A DNA stretch of 64,000 nt from Vigna angularis (taxonomy: Eukaryota > Streptophyta > Magnoliopsida > Fabales > Fabaceae), in the NCBI RefSeq assembly GCF_016808095.1, contig NC_068973.1:13016501-13080500 (forward strand), written 5' to 3'. The notes under the pieces were generated by a model. It had not been told where the DNA came from and searched no databases. It saw nothing but the letters and a program-made list of their open reading frames with translations. Of the stretch, positions 1-12,500 are shown piece by piece. A program made the position numbers and the translations under genes. How positions within the stretch are numbered: the first letter of the stretch is position 1; each line of letters opens with the position of its first letter.

Positions 1-267
1 TTCAATTGGGACTAGCGTAGAGAGGACAGAGAAAATATTGGAGTGAGAGAAATGAAAGAGAAAGGGTTGAAAGGAATGAGGGAGGTGAGCAAGGGTTTGG
101 GGGTTTCTTTTTTTTTTTTTTTAGTTTTGAGAATAAAAATTATTAAAATAACCTTAACCTTAAAACTTAGAATCCATGATATATTAGGGTATTTTTGTCT
201 ACTAAAACCCGGTACACATTGCTAAAATGTACCAACTGAAAAACAGGCGTACACAAGTTAACAAACC

Positions 268-269
<2 letters not shown>

Positions 270-333
<64 letters not shown>
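270..333. repeat. (TA)n microsatellite
   Basis: An uninterrupted run of about 32 TA dinucleotides. It creates artificial Tyr-Ile open frames on both strands that are not genes. Confidence 0.97.
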
Positions 334-335
<2 letters not shown>

Positions 336-2040
336 TGCCTCAATTTTCCATGACACATAACAACTCAATTTTAATATTTAAATTAGATTTCACAATCAAA
401 TATTTATGGGTACCATTGCACAAAATTAATATCCATTTACCAAGAATAAGACTTCAACTTTTCCAGTTCATCCACAACCAAAAAACTTATGTAGATGGCA
501 GCCTCCTAGATAACGACAGGGGGAAAAAACACAATAGAAAACCTCACCCAAGATCCCCCAATCAAGTTCCCCTAAATGTAAGAAGAATTAACGACAAAGA
601 TAGCTCAAATCCAATGCACCACGAACCCTCCAACAATAATGCTCATGTCACAAGGTCGACGTCCCAAAGGTAGCGTCAACACAAGATGAATCCTTCACCA
701 AGACACTCAAACCCAACGCACCGGAAATCGTAAAACAAGAACCTTGCCAATACATCTGTGCAAAAGACGGAAAAGCCCTCTACGAATGAGTGAACGAGCC
801 TCTGCCTCTACGAGTTAGGGAATGAAACACTCAAGGTGGCTCTACAATGGAGGATCTGCCTCTTCGAATGAGCGAATGACACAGACGATGAATGAATGAA
901 GGAGGCCCTAAGAATCGCGGAATTGCAATCTTGTAAATGGGGGAACTCAATCTCGAGGATAGGGGAATTGCAATCTAGAGGATGAGGAACTTTCAATCTA
1001 TGAATGAGCAAAATGGACAAATTGCATATGAGAAGAGAAAATATGTGAGAAAAGAGAAACTGATTTCCAAAATCCTAAAAAAGTTCTGTCAAGTGCTTAC
1101 CAACGGACCATGATCGTCGATATTAAGTCCTAGCCTTTATTGACAGATCTATCTGTAGATAACATCACACACAAAGATTTATCGATAATTCTATTGGTAA
1201 ATTTGAATTACTAACGAATCTAAATCCATCAGTATTTATCAATTGGTAATTTCATTAATTCTTGTAATGTTTATAGAGCAAAAAATACTACTGCAAGTGC
1301 ATACCTATAGTGAAGTCCTATGTCAAAGAATGTATCCAGATAATTAAGTTTAAAGTCAATTATATGTATGTTTATGAGTTATATTACTTTATAAATGTTA
1401 AATTAATATGGGATATACTTAAATTATTATAGGAAGTTTTATTTTGAACACTAACTTACTCTGCATTCTTGTCTTTCTATGTTGTTTCTCTTTTTGCAAT
1501 GATCACTATGAGTAGAGGATGAGTTAGTTGCTGGCATGTCTTTGATGGAAGGCAAAGACTCGGAGGCTTAGATATTCTATTATATCTAGATTATATGTAT
1601 AGGAACTCTTTAGTTTGAACAAATATAGTAGTTTCAGTTGTTATGTACAATACTATGTTGGTATAGTTATTGCACTAGATAACTATATCAATGTTTTGTA
1701 TGTTTTTTATCTATTTGTTGTACATTATTAGAATTTATAATGTTTTATTTAGTAGTTTTATACTATAAAATGAGATATTATACTTTTCTAAGTTTTTGGA
1801 GCAATTTCTAAAAAGAACATGTAAATTAAGGTAATGAAAATTGATTTAAAGTGTTATGTTATTTTAAGAAAAAGATATGTTAATATTTAGAATTCCCTAT
1901 TGGGTTAAAACCTTACCTCTTATTCAATTGTACTTAGTTTATTTTAAATAATTTTATTTGAGGAATATTATGGGCATGATATAAGACTATTGTTTATTGC
2001 AGTATGTGTACTTTAATCGATTTCTAGGTCTGCATAATTG
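334..2040. other. AT-rich intergenic DNA, no gene seen
   Basis: Only short open frames without plant protein similarity were found on either strand. The stretch 1085-1260 has short alternating motifs like those inside CACTA elements, but no matching terminus could be fixed. Confidence 0.5.
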
Positions 2041-2210
2041 TTTAAACAAACATGTTGTTTTTCATGTTACCATAGGTAACATTTGCTATGATCATTTTAT
2101 CTATGAATTTTTGTTCATAGATAATTTATAGGTAACATTGTGTTACCTATGGATTTTGTGACTTACCTACAAATTTTCTTTGTGGGTAATGGATTTTTTT
2201 CTTGTAGTGA
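2041..2210 (-). mobile_element. CACTA-type transposon terminus (remnant)
   Basis: Read on the minus strand, the segment begins CACTACAAGAAAAAAATCC, the typical start of plant CACTA (En/Spm) elements. The next 150 bp holds repeated short subterminal motifs such as GGTAAC and its complement and CTATGGAT. The partner end was not found; a weak candidate lies near 1285 (TACTACTGCAAG). No transposase frame is present. It is best read as one end of a small, decayed non-autonomous element. Confidence 0.42.
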
Positions 2211-2589
2211 ATAACTCTAACACAAAACAAAAAATTTACATTATAGTTACAATAGTCTTATTCAAGATGTCTATAAATAGAAGATTCAACCATACAAAAT
2301 TAATTAATAATTTTATGTATATTATCAATGTGTTCTTCAATTCCTACTACCTCCATATCTATGTATTAGATCATAAAACCCTTACCTAGTGTTTTGATAA
2401 ATATTTTTAACAATTCTAAGAAACTAAAATACATGGTCTTTGAATTTCTTACAACTAAATTCGCTTCATTTCTTAAATAGTTTGTTTGGATGGAGTAATT
2501 TAGATATCTTGAATTTCAACTTTCTTGTTTGGGTAAAGCAAATTAATTTCCCTTTTAAGGAAAAATTCTATTTTAAAAGTATTTGGTTT

Positions 2590-3790
2590 GACCTTTGTAT
2601 AAGGTTGATTTGACTCGACCATTACCTAGGTCGACTCGTCTTAACTTTCGGTCCATGCCGATCGATCTAGACCTTCGACCATGGTCAACTTTGTTGATTC
2701 TTCGTCTTGGACTGAAGCAACTCAACCTTCACGCCGAAGGTTGAGCTAAGTCAGTTTGAGTTGAAGGGTCGAGTCAAGTTGACTAGGATGAAAGATTGAG
2801 CAGAGTCGACTCGAGTGGAAGGTTTAGCAGAGTCAATCCTAGTCAAAGGTCGAGACTGGTAAGTCCTAACTAAGGTCAAGATAATCAGCCATGGCTAAAG
2901 GTCAAGACTAGTTGACCCTAGCCAAAGGTTTAGACTAGTCAGTCCTAGGCGAAGGTCGAAAAGAGTCAACCCTGACTAAAGGTCGAGACAAGTTGGCCTT
3001 GGTCAAAAATCAAGATGAGTTGGATTGGGACGAAGGTCGAGAAGAGTCGATGCAGACCAAAGGTCAAATAGAGTAGGCCCAAGTTGAAGGTTAAGCAGAA
3101 GGTCTAGCCAAGTCACCCTTGTCGAAGCATAAGATGAGTCAACATTAATGAAGTTTGAGACGAGTCAATCTAGAGGAGTTGACCTTGACCGAAGCTCGAG
3201 ACTAGTTGGGCAGAAGATTGAGTTGAGTTGGCCCAACCAAAGCTAGGACGAGTCAACCTTGACCGAAGGTGGAGACAAGTTAATCCTTGTCAAAGTTTGA
3301 AACAAGTCAACCTTGGTCGAAGTTAAAGATGAAGGTTGAGTAGAGTAGGCCCACTTTGAAGGTCGAGCTGAGTAGGTTTGAGCCAACTAGTCTCTACCTT
3401 CGGTCAGCTCAACTTAACCCTCGGCCCAAGTTTGCTCGGTTTGACCCTTTGGCTCTGGTCGCCTGGGCTCAACCTTTGTTCCAAATTGAGTCAACCCTTG
3501 TTGAAGTTTTAGAAAATTTTGCTAATCGAGTAAGCCCAAGCCAAAGATAGAGCCAAGTCATCTAAGACAGGTTCAATTCAAGCGACCAAAATCGAAGGGT
3601 CAAGTGAGTCGACTTAGGCAAAAGGTTGAGTTGACTCGGCTAGATAGAAGATTGAGACTAGTCACTGCAAGTCATATATAGAGATGAGTTAGCTTTGGCC
3701 AAACATCAAATCAAGTAGGTCGGACTCATAGTTAAGCTAAGTCAGCTTAGGCTAGCTCAACTCTCGAGTTGAAGGCATGTATGAGTTGAC
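2590..3790. repeat. Degenerate minisatellite (GGTCGAGAC..GTC-AAC family)
   Basis: About 1.2 kb of diverged tandem copies of a roughly 35-45 bp unit built from words such as AAGGTCGAGAC, GAGTCAACC and TTGACC-GAAGG. Base composition is clearly more GC-rich than the flanks. Unit length varies and later copies carry inverted words. It has no stable reading frame and is probably non-coding. Confidence 0.75.
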
Positions 3791-6503
3791 TTTTGAGACT
3801 TGTGAATTTTTTTTCTTTTTGACCAATAAGAAATTTATAACTTGTGAAATTTCAATTTCCTTATTTTTTGAGTAAATTTCAAATTTTATTATTTTAATTA
3901 TTTGAAATACCTTCTTAAAATTCATCCATTACAATTTTCTTTTAATTTAATCATCCAAACAAGTTATTTTACTTCTAAAATATTCAAAATTTTCAAATAA
4001 ATAAATTAATCTTTTAAATTGTATCGTACAAACACGACGTAAAACTTTTATATCTTTTCTTAAAGTCATTTTTATATCTTAAACAAATCTATCTTTTATT
4101 GTATTCAAAAGTATCAGTTAAGAAATACTTAAAAAAATGTCACTTATTGAAAATAAACATTTATAGTTTTTATTAAAAATTTAATGAAATTTTGTTTATA
4201 TATCTTTTTTGCAAGAGTAATCGTTATATTAAACAATTTTATCTTTTATTATAGTAAAATATATTAGTTAAGGAATACTAGAAAAGCAAACGTAAGTTAG
4301 TAAAAATAAACATGTATGATTTTGTGACGGATAAATGAGACCACTGAAAGAGACTTATATAATTGTTGAAAGAAAATGGTGACTTTTTCAATTAGGATTG
4401 ATAGGATCTATTTAACAAATTCTCATGAGAGAACGAAAAATTAAAACGTGCATCACGTGATTCATTTACCTTCCGTTTCATTATTATCTTCTCATTATTT
4501 TACTTCAAAAAGATGAAGTACATGAACAAATCAATTCAAACAAAACTTATGATGTTAAACCAATCTTTAAAATAATCAACTTCTAATAATAGACGGTAAA
4601 TAATCATTCGCTATCATTTAAAAATAGTTAGCATAATGTATGATTCGATGAACTTATTCTCCGAAAGTGTTCCCATCATCTCCTGTGATAATAAAATCAT
4701 TCCAATGTTTATTTTTCTTATTAAAAGTTCATTCAAATGCTTATTTTTTTATTATTATAAATAGAGTATAAGGTTTTTTTAATGACACCAGCTTAAGAAA
4801 AAAAAAATGAAGAAAAATAATTTTTTCTTTAAGATTCTCTTGAAGTTATTTTATTTATTTCTAATAGGTGTTACTTTTTTTTTCTCCTTGAAGTTGGAGA
4901 GAAGGATATAGTGTTACCCAACATCCATGAGTATTTTGAGTTACTTGATAAATATTAACAAGTGTCTTCAAAATAATTGTTAAAAATTCCGAAAAGAAAA
5001 ATCAACTTCCTAATACATTTATCCACTTCTTAGTTTTTAGTTCTTGTATCTGAATAAGAATATTTAAAGCATCTATTAGTAAATTTCCTTGCATAAAATA
5101 TTACTAGAATATGATGTATGCGATTCATGCTGTTCAAAGGGTTTCCTAAGGTTGTTTATGGCGCACCAATCAGCTAGATTAAGAGATAAATAATGAGCTG
5201 GCAAGCATATGACAATTCAGCATTTACAAATTCTGCAATACTAGTAAACTAAATCACAACAAATTTTTACAGATCCAGCTAATCAAACAGATAGACGAGT
5301 TTCTTTACTCGGTTTAACAATTTTGGAAAGACAATGAACTAAGAATACATCCTGGGTGCTAACAGATCACTACTACTTAAATCATAATGTTTACTTCTCG
5401 TCCCGCAATATCTTTTCAGATTTGATCATCTAACTTTAAAGACAACATAAATATTTCAAAAGGATGTAATGAAGAAATACTAAATGGATACAAACAAAAA
5501 CAACATAGCACGTTGAACAGTCGCAGTCGCTAGAGAAGTTCTACAACAATATAACCAAGATTCGGAACTGTATTATATATACGACCAAGTACTCCACAGT
5601 CACATCAACATTGGTTTACTCCTAAGACAATATGGTTCAGAATATAACTTAATGCGTCTTAAGTGTCTACACCCAAATAGGTCCAACTCGCATGTTGACT
5701 ACCAGTAATTGGTCTGTCCAACTACCTATCGGTCTTTCAAAATTAATGACATACGAATTACTCTACAACTTAGCATAATACTATCAAACAATTGACTTTG
5801 ACAGGGTAAATTGATCATTGGGCCTAGACGCATCCAGGTGAGAACCCAATAATAAAAGATATTATAAATAGTACAATCATCAAAGTATTCTTTTAATGCT
5901 CGTATTAATTACACATTTAATATCATTAAGATTCAAAACTAACTTAAGTGTCAAAATGTCTTTTTCATACGCAACTCATTCCCTTTACAAAGGACGAGTA
6001 TGGAAGAAGAGGACAAATACTTTGGAAAGCGAAGATTGAAGAAGTTCGTTAAGTTAATCTTCACAAGGTATTTCTTCGACTCCGTATGAACATGAACTAA
6101 TCTAGTACATCACTCATGGCCATTTACAATATATACACATAACGAAAACGGTAACATTAATGGAACAGTAATATGATTATATGACAGTTGATTTTCTTTT
6201 AGTGGAAAATTCATAAAAAAGTACAAGCATTTGGCCACAAGGTATCAGTACAAACCAAATGGAAGAAATCTACACTAAAAATGGTCACCTAACTATTTGC
6301 ATTTATAATCCAGTAGTAGTGAAAATAAGATGGGGCAAATACGACAATCTCAGAAAGCGTCTGCTGGCAAATCATATTAAGTGAAGAATGAGCACTGAGA
6401 CTCTACCAAGGGTCAGCATCCAAAATTGAGTTATTTATCCTGCTGTCTGTATATACTCATCCACAACGAATATTGTCTCCGTGAGGATTGATAAAACCTT
6501 ACC
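3791..6503. other. AT-rich intergenic DNA and 3' flank of the rhodanese-like gene
   Basis: No supported gene. The right 300-500 bp is probably 3' UTR of the minus-strand gene ending at 6504. Directly after its TGA the minus strand reads GGTAAGG, a good splice-donor match, so a 3' UTR intron is possible. No polyadenylation site could be placed with confidence. Confidence 0.45.
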
Positions 6504-9500
6504 TCAATGGGTCCTGATATCCTGAAGATAGCGCCCAATTTGCTGAGCACCAATATATAGCACATCGGCAGCAAGAAAGACTCCAATCTATGCCACAAAT
6601 GTCAAACTTGTGAATGTATAGATTAAGAAATAAAATATACAAGTGAAGGTCCACAACGGATAAAATACCAGGCGTGCAGAAAACACTAATCTATATCCCC
6701 AGCCTTCCTTGGCCGCAGCTGCTCTTTGTTGATCAGTCCAACTAGAAATATTTAAGAAGTCAGAAATTTGCAACCATATCCTAATTATTTTGAATATATA
6801 AAATCACACTTGAAGGCTGCAAATTGTAATCAAAATGATTTAAAACTATCATACAATTATATCCAACAAGCAATGAACATTCGGCTACATATAAGTCTTC
6901 ATCAACCAAAGACTAGATCATGACTCAAATCTGCAGGGTGATTTAGAACAAAGATTTTGTACTAGAGTTTCCAATCAATTATAAATGTGTAAGTATGATA
7001 GTTCTTGGTATTACTCAAGGGGACAATAAAAAAAAAGGTAAATTAGAGAATTCTCCTTGTGCCCTGGGACAACAATAAGTTAAGAAGTGGATTTTAAGCG
7101 TAATCCAACCCTACAAAACTGGCTTGTAAGGTGAGATTTATATCATTTATTTATTTTGAATTGACCTTATCTTTAGTCGATGTGAGACTTCCAATACATC
7201 CCCTCACACTAAGGTATATACATCTTGTGCGTGGAACTAGACATTAATGGGTGATTCTACAGCGGGTGAAACAATATGTCTAACAAACAACAAATCTCTT
7301 TAGGATCGGCTCTAAACAATGATTCTAATGATATGTTAAGAAGCGGATTTTAAGCCTAACTCAACCCTACAAAACCGACTTGTAAGGTGAGATTTGCACC
7401 CACTTATATATTATGAGTTTGTTTTATCTCTAGTCAATGTGAGACTTTCAACACAACCCCCACAATTACCAAAATGATTGCCTCCTTTCCTCTCGTCGTC
7501 ACCCGCCACCCATCCCCACCCCTCCCCCACCCCACAACTAGGGATGGCAACGGGTCGGGTGGGGCACGGATAGTATCTACCCGCAACCCGACCAAAAAAA
7601 AAAAATTCACGCGCTACCCGCACGGATATCCGCTTAAAAAATATCCGCGAATATTTTAAAACCCGCGGATACCTGTGGATACCTACGAATACCCACAAAT
7701 ATTTAAAAAATATATATTTTTATAAATTATTAAAATAAAATTTAAATAAAATTACAAAAAATATATAAAATATAAATTAAATTAAATATAAATATATAAT
7801 ATATAAATTAAATTAACCTTATAAAATATAAATTAATGTTCATTTTGATTAAATTTAACTTAATAAAATATAAATTAAATTTTTATTTTATTTTTTCCGG
7901 GTAGCGGATATCCGCAGGTACGGATAGTATAATACCCGCACCCAACCTGTTCAGAAGCGGGTATTAAAATACCCGCAACCTACGGGTAGTAAATATCTAC
8001 ACGTACCAACTATCCATCGCGAATTTTATCCGCGGGTGCAGATTTTTTTGCCATCCCTACCAACAATCCATCCCCCTCCACGTGGCTCTTTATTCTCTTT
8101 CTGATAGGTTCAAGGGAAATGTTTATATTAGGAGATTTTGTTGTCTCAAACTTTCATAAGTTGTTTTTAGCAGTTTTTTAGGAAGTTTTGTAAAGGGAAG
8201 GCTAAGGAGAGTCTGGTCCTCTCGAAAGACAGGGCTAGTGTAATAATTGAGATTATTGTGCTTGTTTCATTGTTAATAAAGTTGTCTAGTTTTTCTGGGT
8301 GAACATCCAAGAACATCTTGGAAGCCTTTACAGTTTTAAATAAATTTGGGTACCTATCATTGGTATCAGAGTCACTTTCCTGGTACTGTGGTGGTTGTGC
8401 AGCATGGTCAATACAAGAATGGAGGCAAGATTGGATGGATTGGAGTGCATAGTGCAAGAGCAGGAACATGAAAATCAGAGAAGGTTCCAAAGGTTGGAGG
8501 AAATGCTTACAGGGCTGACAGGGTTGGTGGAACGTTTCACATCCTCTGATAAACAAACAGCGTATAGTGCTTCTGTTGCCAAGGAAGGCAGTGCGGGCAG
8601 TCTCAAGAATGACGAAAGGAATGAAAGTGGACATTCAGGACTGACTGGGGAAAAATGGAGGAAGCTAGATATTCCTGTTTTTGCAAGAGAAGATGCTTAT
8701 GGCTGGACTAACCGGTTGGAGAGATATTTCCAGTTGAAAGAAGTCAATGAAGAGGAGAGGATGAGGGCTACTATGATGGCTTTGGAAGGAAAAGCCCTAA
8801 ATTGGTTCTAGTGGTGGGAGACTTGCTATCTGAATCCCACATGGGAGGCTTTCAAAGAGGTGGTTGCTCAACGGTTCCAACCAACAATGCTTCAAAATCC
8901 TTTTGAAGTATTGATTGGGCTTAGACAAATTGGGCAGGTGGGAGAGTATATTGAACAATTTGAGAAATATGCGGGGTTCTTGAATGGTATAAGGCAAGAT
9001 TATTTTACTCGCATTTTTCTGAATGGATTGAAGGACAAAATAAGGGCAGAGGTGAAGTTTTATGAGCTCAAGAGCCTTGCTGAGTTAATGATGAAGGCTC
9101 AAATGGTGGAGGAAAAGGTTAGAGTCACCACCAAGGGAGACTCTCTCACTGTGCAACTTCAAAGTAACACCTACAGACAATTGCCACCTACTTGTTGTTA
9201 CTCAAAGGAAGGGGGAAATTCAGTGGGTTTTACCAACTCCAACAAAGGAAGTGGAGAGAGCAGTGGTTGTCTGAGCACCATCAATAGTTCCCCTTCTGGG
9301 ACTCAACAAGGAGGGGCACCATTTAGAAAATTGTCCCAAGAAGAATTGCAAGATAAGATAAAAAAGGGCTTATGCTTTAGGTGTGATGAAAAGTTTGGGC
9401 CTAATCATACTTGCAAAAATAAACAACTCCATATGTTGCTTATTTTGGAAGAGGAAATTCAGGAATTAGGGAATCTGCTGCTTGCATTCATAAAGAAGTT

Positions 9501-12500
9501 CCAGACTTTCATGGAAAGGGTGTTGATAGGTTTGATACAGTTTACAAAATAAGGAAAAAATAAGGTAGTCCGTACAGTTGAAAACACCTCCCACCCATCG
9601 AAAACAGCTAAGAAGATGCTACTGCCATCAATAAGGAGTTTCCTGCTTTTCACCTTGAGGACCAGGTGAAACTTCATGGAAGGGTATTGATAGGTTCAAG
9701 GGAAATATTTATATTAGGATAAATAAAAGGGACAGACAGTTATATCTGTCTGTTGGTAGGTTTAGTTGTCTCAAACTTTCATAAGTTGTTTTTAGCAGTT
9801 TTTTAGGAAATTTTGTAAAGGGAAGGCTAGGGAGAGTCTAGTCCTCTCGAAAGACCAAGGCTAGTGTAATAATTTAGATTATTGTGCTTGTTTCATTGTT
9901 AATAAAGTTGTCTAGTTTTTCTGGGTGAACATCCAAGAACCTGTCTTGGAAGTCTTAAATAAATTTGGGTACCTATCACTTTCCTCTCCCACAGATTTCC
10001 GCTATCTCAATCTGCCATGTGTGCAGTTAGTCACCACCACTCTGCATAACAAACTCATTCCTGCCAGAGTCCATTTTTCCACTACAACAGTAGAAAAATT
10101 TCAAAGGCCAATGCAATTGATGCCCATCAATAAGGTGGACTCGGGGAAAACCTTAATCACCTCATAATCTTCCCAGGAGCTATATTCTGTGGGCATGTCA
10201 GTCCATTTTATCAGCACTTGCCAGGTTCCATTCAACAATATCCTAGTAGCCAATACTTGATCAGGTTCTACCATCAATTCAAACTCATTTAAGAAGAACT
10301 TGGGCAGTTCTTGATTCAGTTGATAGGAGGTTAAAGCCTTCTTTAACTATGAAACATGGAACACCAAGTGTAATCTTGAGTTGTTCGGAAGTTGTAATTT
10401 GTATGCCACTTTGCCAATTTTTTCCAACTGAACATAAAATGCTTCTACCTCATTTTTTAACTCCTTTCTCAAAGCTTTTAAGGATGCCTTAGTTTTGGAT
10501 AAAGTTGTATTACACTTAATTTCAAAGACTTGACCATCCTTTTGTTTGTACCTCTATTAAGTGTTGCTACAAATACGCCGAAAACTTGCTTAAACTTTTC
10601 AGCAATTCATATCCCTGAATTACATCCACCCTGCACTATGAATGAAGTTGTTTTGTTATGACTAATTCAAAATGAGCTAATAAGAAGCAAACAAGAAAAC
10701 CAGACCAAATTAATATTGATGATTATTCATCCAATGTGGAGTGGATTATGGAAGATGAGTATGAGCAGAATGAAGCATTGGATTAGGATGAAAACTTGGT
10801 TCTGGTCTAAGTTGAGGAGGATGAAACTTTACATCATCATGATTTACATGTGGCTGATTTGAATGGTGAAGGAGATCGAAATGGTGGAGTTGAAGGTCTC
10901 TGTGCAGATTATGAATTTTGCTTACAAAATTATTTGGTTTAGATGGAGTTGCTTTGTATAATATGAAGTTCAACTATGAATTTTGAGTGAGACAAAGATT
11001 TTGTGTGTGAATATACAATTTTCATAAAATTTGTAGAATTCATATTTCGATCTTCTGATTAACAATCCATATTTCCCTTTCTGATCTTGAGTAAGATCTC
11101 AACTTTGACTACCATGTCAACAGTTATCACCACTCAGACTTGTTCTTGTTATCCATTATTTCAAAGGTCTATGCCGTTGAAGCCCATCAAAGTATATATA
11201 ACATTCTAATGTGGCAAGAATTCATTGTAAAAACATTGCTAACAGTGTAGATAATAAACTAACTTTTGTTATCCAATAGAGATAACTTCAAATTGACAAG
11301 ACCAAATAGATTTCATCAACAATATTATAACATGCATTAAGCCTGAAAAAGGAGAGAGATTAAACAATTACCCAAGAAATTCTGACACTCCACCAATTCC
11401 AGCAAATTTGAGAGGTGATGGGCCCTCTACAATGAGATCCTGTTCCAAATTAAATTTGGTAAAAAAAAGAAATGAGCACACCAAATTAGCCAATTTTATT
11501 TTCCTATGCTTGATTAAAGTAGAGTAAATAAAATACAAATTCCACAAAATTTAAATAAGAAAACATGCCTCTTCTTCAGCAGCTTCAAATCCTCCTTGAA
11601 CCCAAAACAGATTTTTGTAGCCAGCATTATACAGTAGTTCACAAGCAGCAAGTGATCTAGCAGGAAAATGAGGTTCAATCAACCACAAAAATGCTGTGCT
11701 GTTTGTTTGATACTAGTTTAACGATCATCAGATAGTTTCTTTCATGCACCAGAATTTTAGGAGCCAAATGTAGGAATACTATAATAGGACAAAAACGCAA
11801 GAGGAAGTATCAAATACGTTTTAACAAAACAGATAATCGGAATCCAAAACGATTAAATTGAGGGTGCAATCAATCGACCGAGTGTATAAATCTCACCTCA
11901 ATCCCTTCTGGCATGCAACAATTAATTCAGAATCTTTGGGGAACTTTTCCGCAACTTTGGTTAAGAACTGGCTGTTGAAGAGAGGAAATAAATGAATTAT
12001 AAATTCATGTACATGGACAACAAATCAAAAGAGCAAATGATAGTTTATGATACCTGTCATAAGATAGAGTAGGCATGCCACTCCACCAACCTCCTGTTCA
12101 ACACAACAGAAGTAATACATTTCTAATGAAATCTTCCAATTTAGTTTACAAATTAAAAAACCCTAACAAAGAATTACTAATGAAAGAGTCAGCATGGGAT
12201 TTTTAATACCCATAACAAAATTTGTGACTTTTCTGGGAACGGTTCCAAAATCTAGCTTATTATCAACATCAAATATTGGAATCCAGGTTGAAGCTCTCAC
12301 CCATGCCTTCAAAAGACACAAAAAGAACAAGCAAAGATCACAACAATGAGGCGAAAATACAGGAAAAAGAGTCAGATTACTTATTAGCAATAAGAAAAAA
12401 AAATTAGTATCATGAACAAAGTTAAACTCATAGGTAAATCCATCTAATGCTTTCTTTACAACTACCCAAGATCAATTACCATCATGGTAATTAGCTTCAA

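Larger units (their letters stand above)
8102..9978 (+). mobile_element. Gag-only LTR retrotransposon (TR-GAG type) in intron 8
   Basis: The element is structurally complete. Both LTRs start TGATAGGT and end ACCTATCA, the internal primer-binding site follows the 5' LTR, and the exact 5-bp target duplication CTTTC lies at 8097-8101 and 9979-9983. Only a gag frame with one stop lies between the LTRs; only about 135 bp separate the end of gag from the 3' LTR, so protease, reverse transcriptase and integrase are absent. It fits the non-autonomous TR-GAG class. LTRs differ by a 30-40 bp indel and several substitutions, so the insertion is not recent. It lies antisense to the host gene. Confidence 0.9.

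Noticed and set aside
227..673. 148-codon frame starting near the TA microsatellite
   Set aside because: A third is Tyr-Ile from TA repeats and the rest has no similarity.
7079..7453. Cassandra-type TRIM
   Set aside because: No 5S-rRNA-like promoter block is visible in the LTRs, so only the general TRIM assignment is kept.
8167..8634. 155-codon minus-strand frame over the 5' LTR and gag start
   Set aside because: Antisense to a recognised LTR plus gag; no domain.
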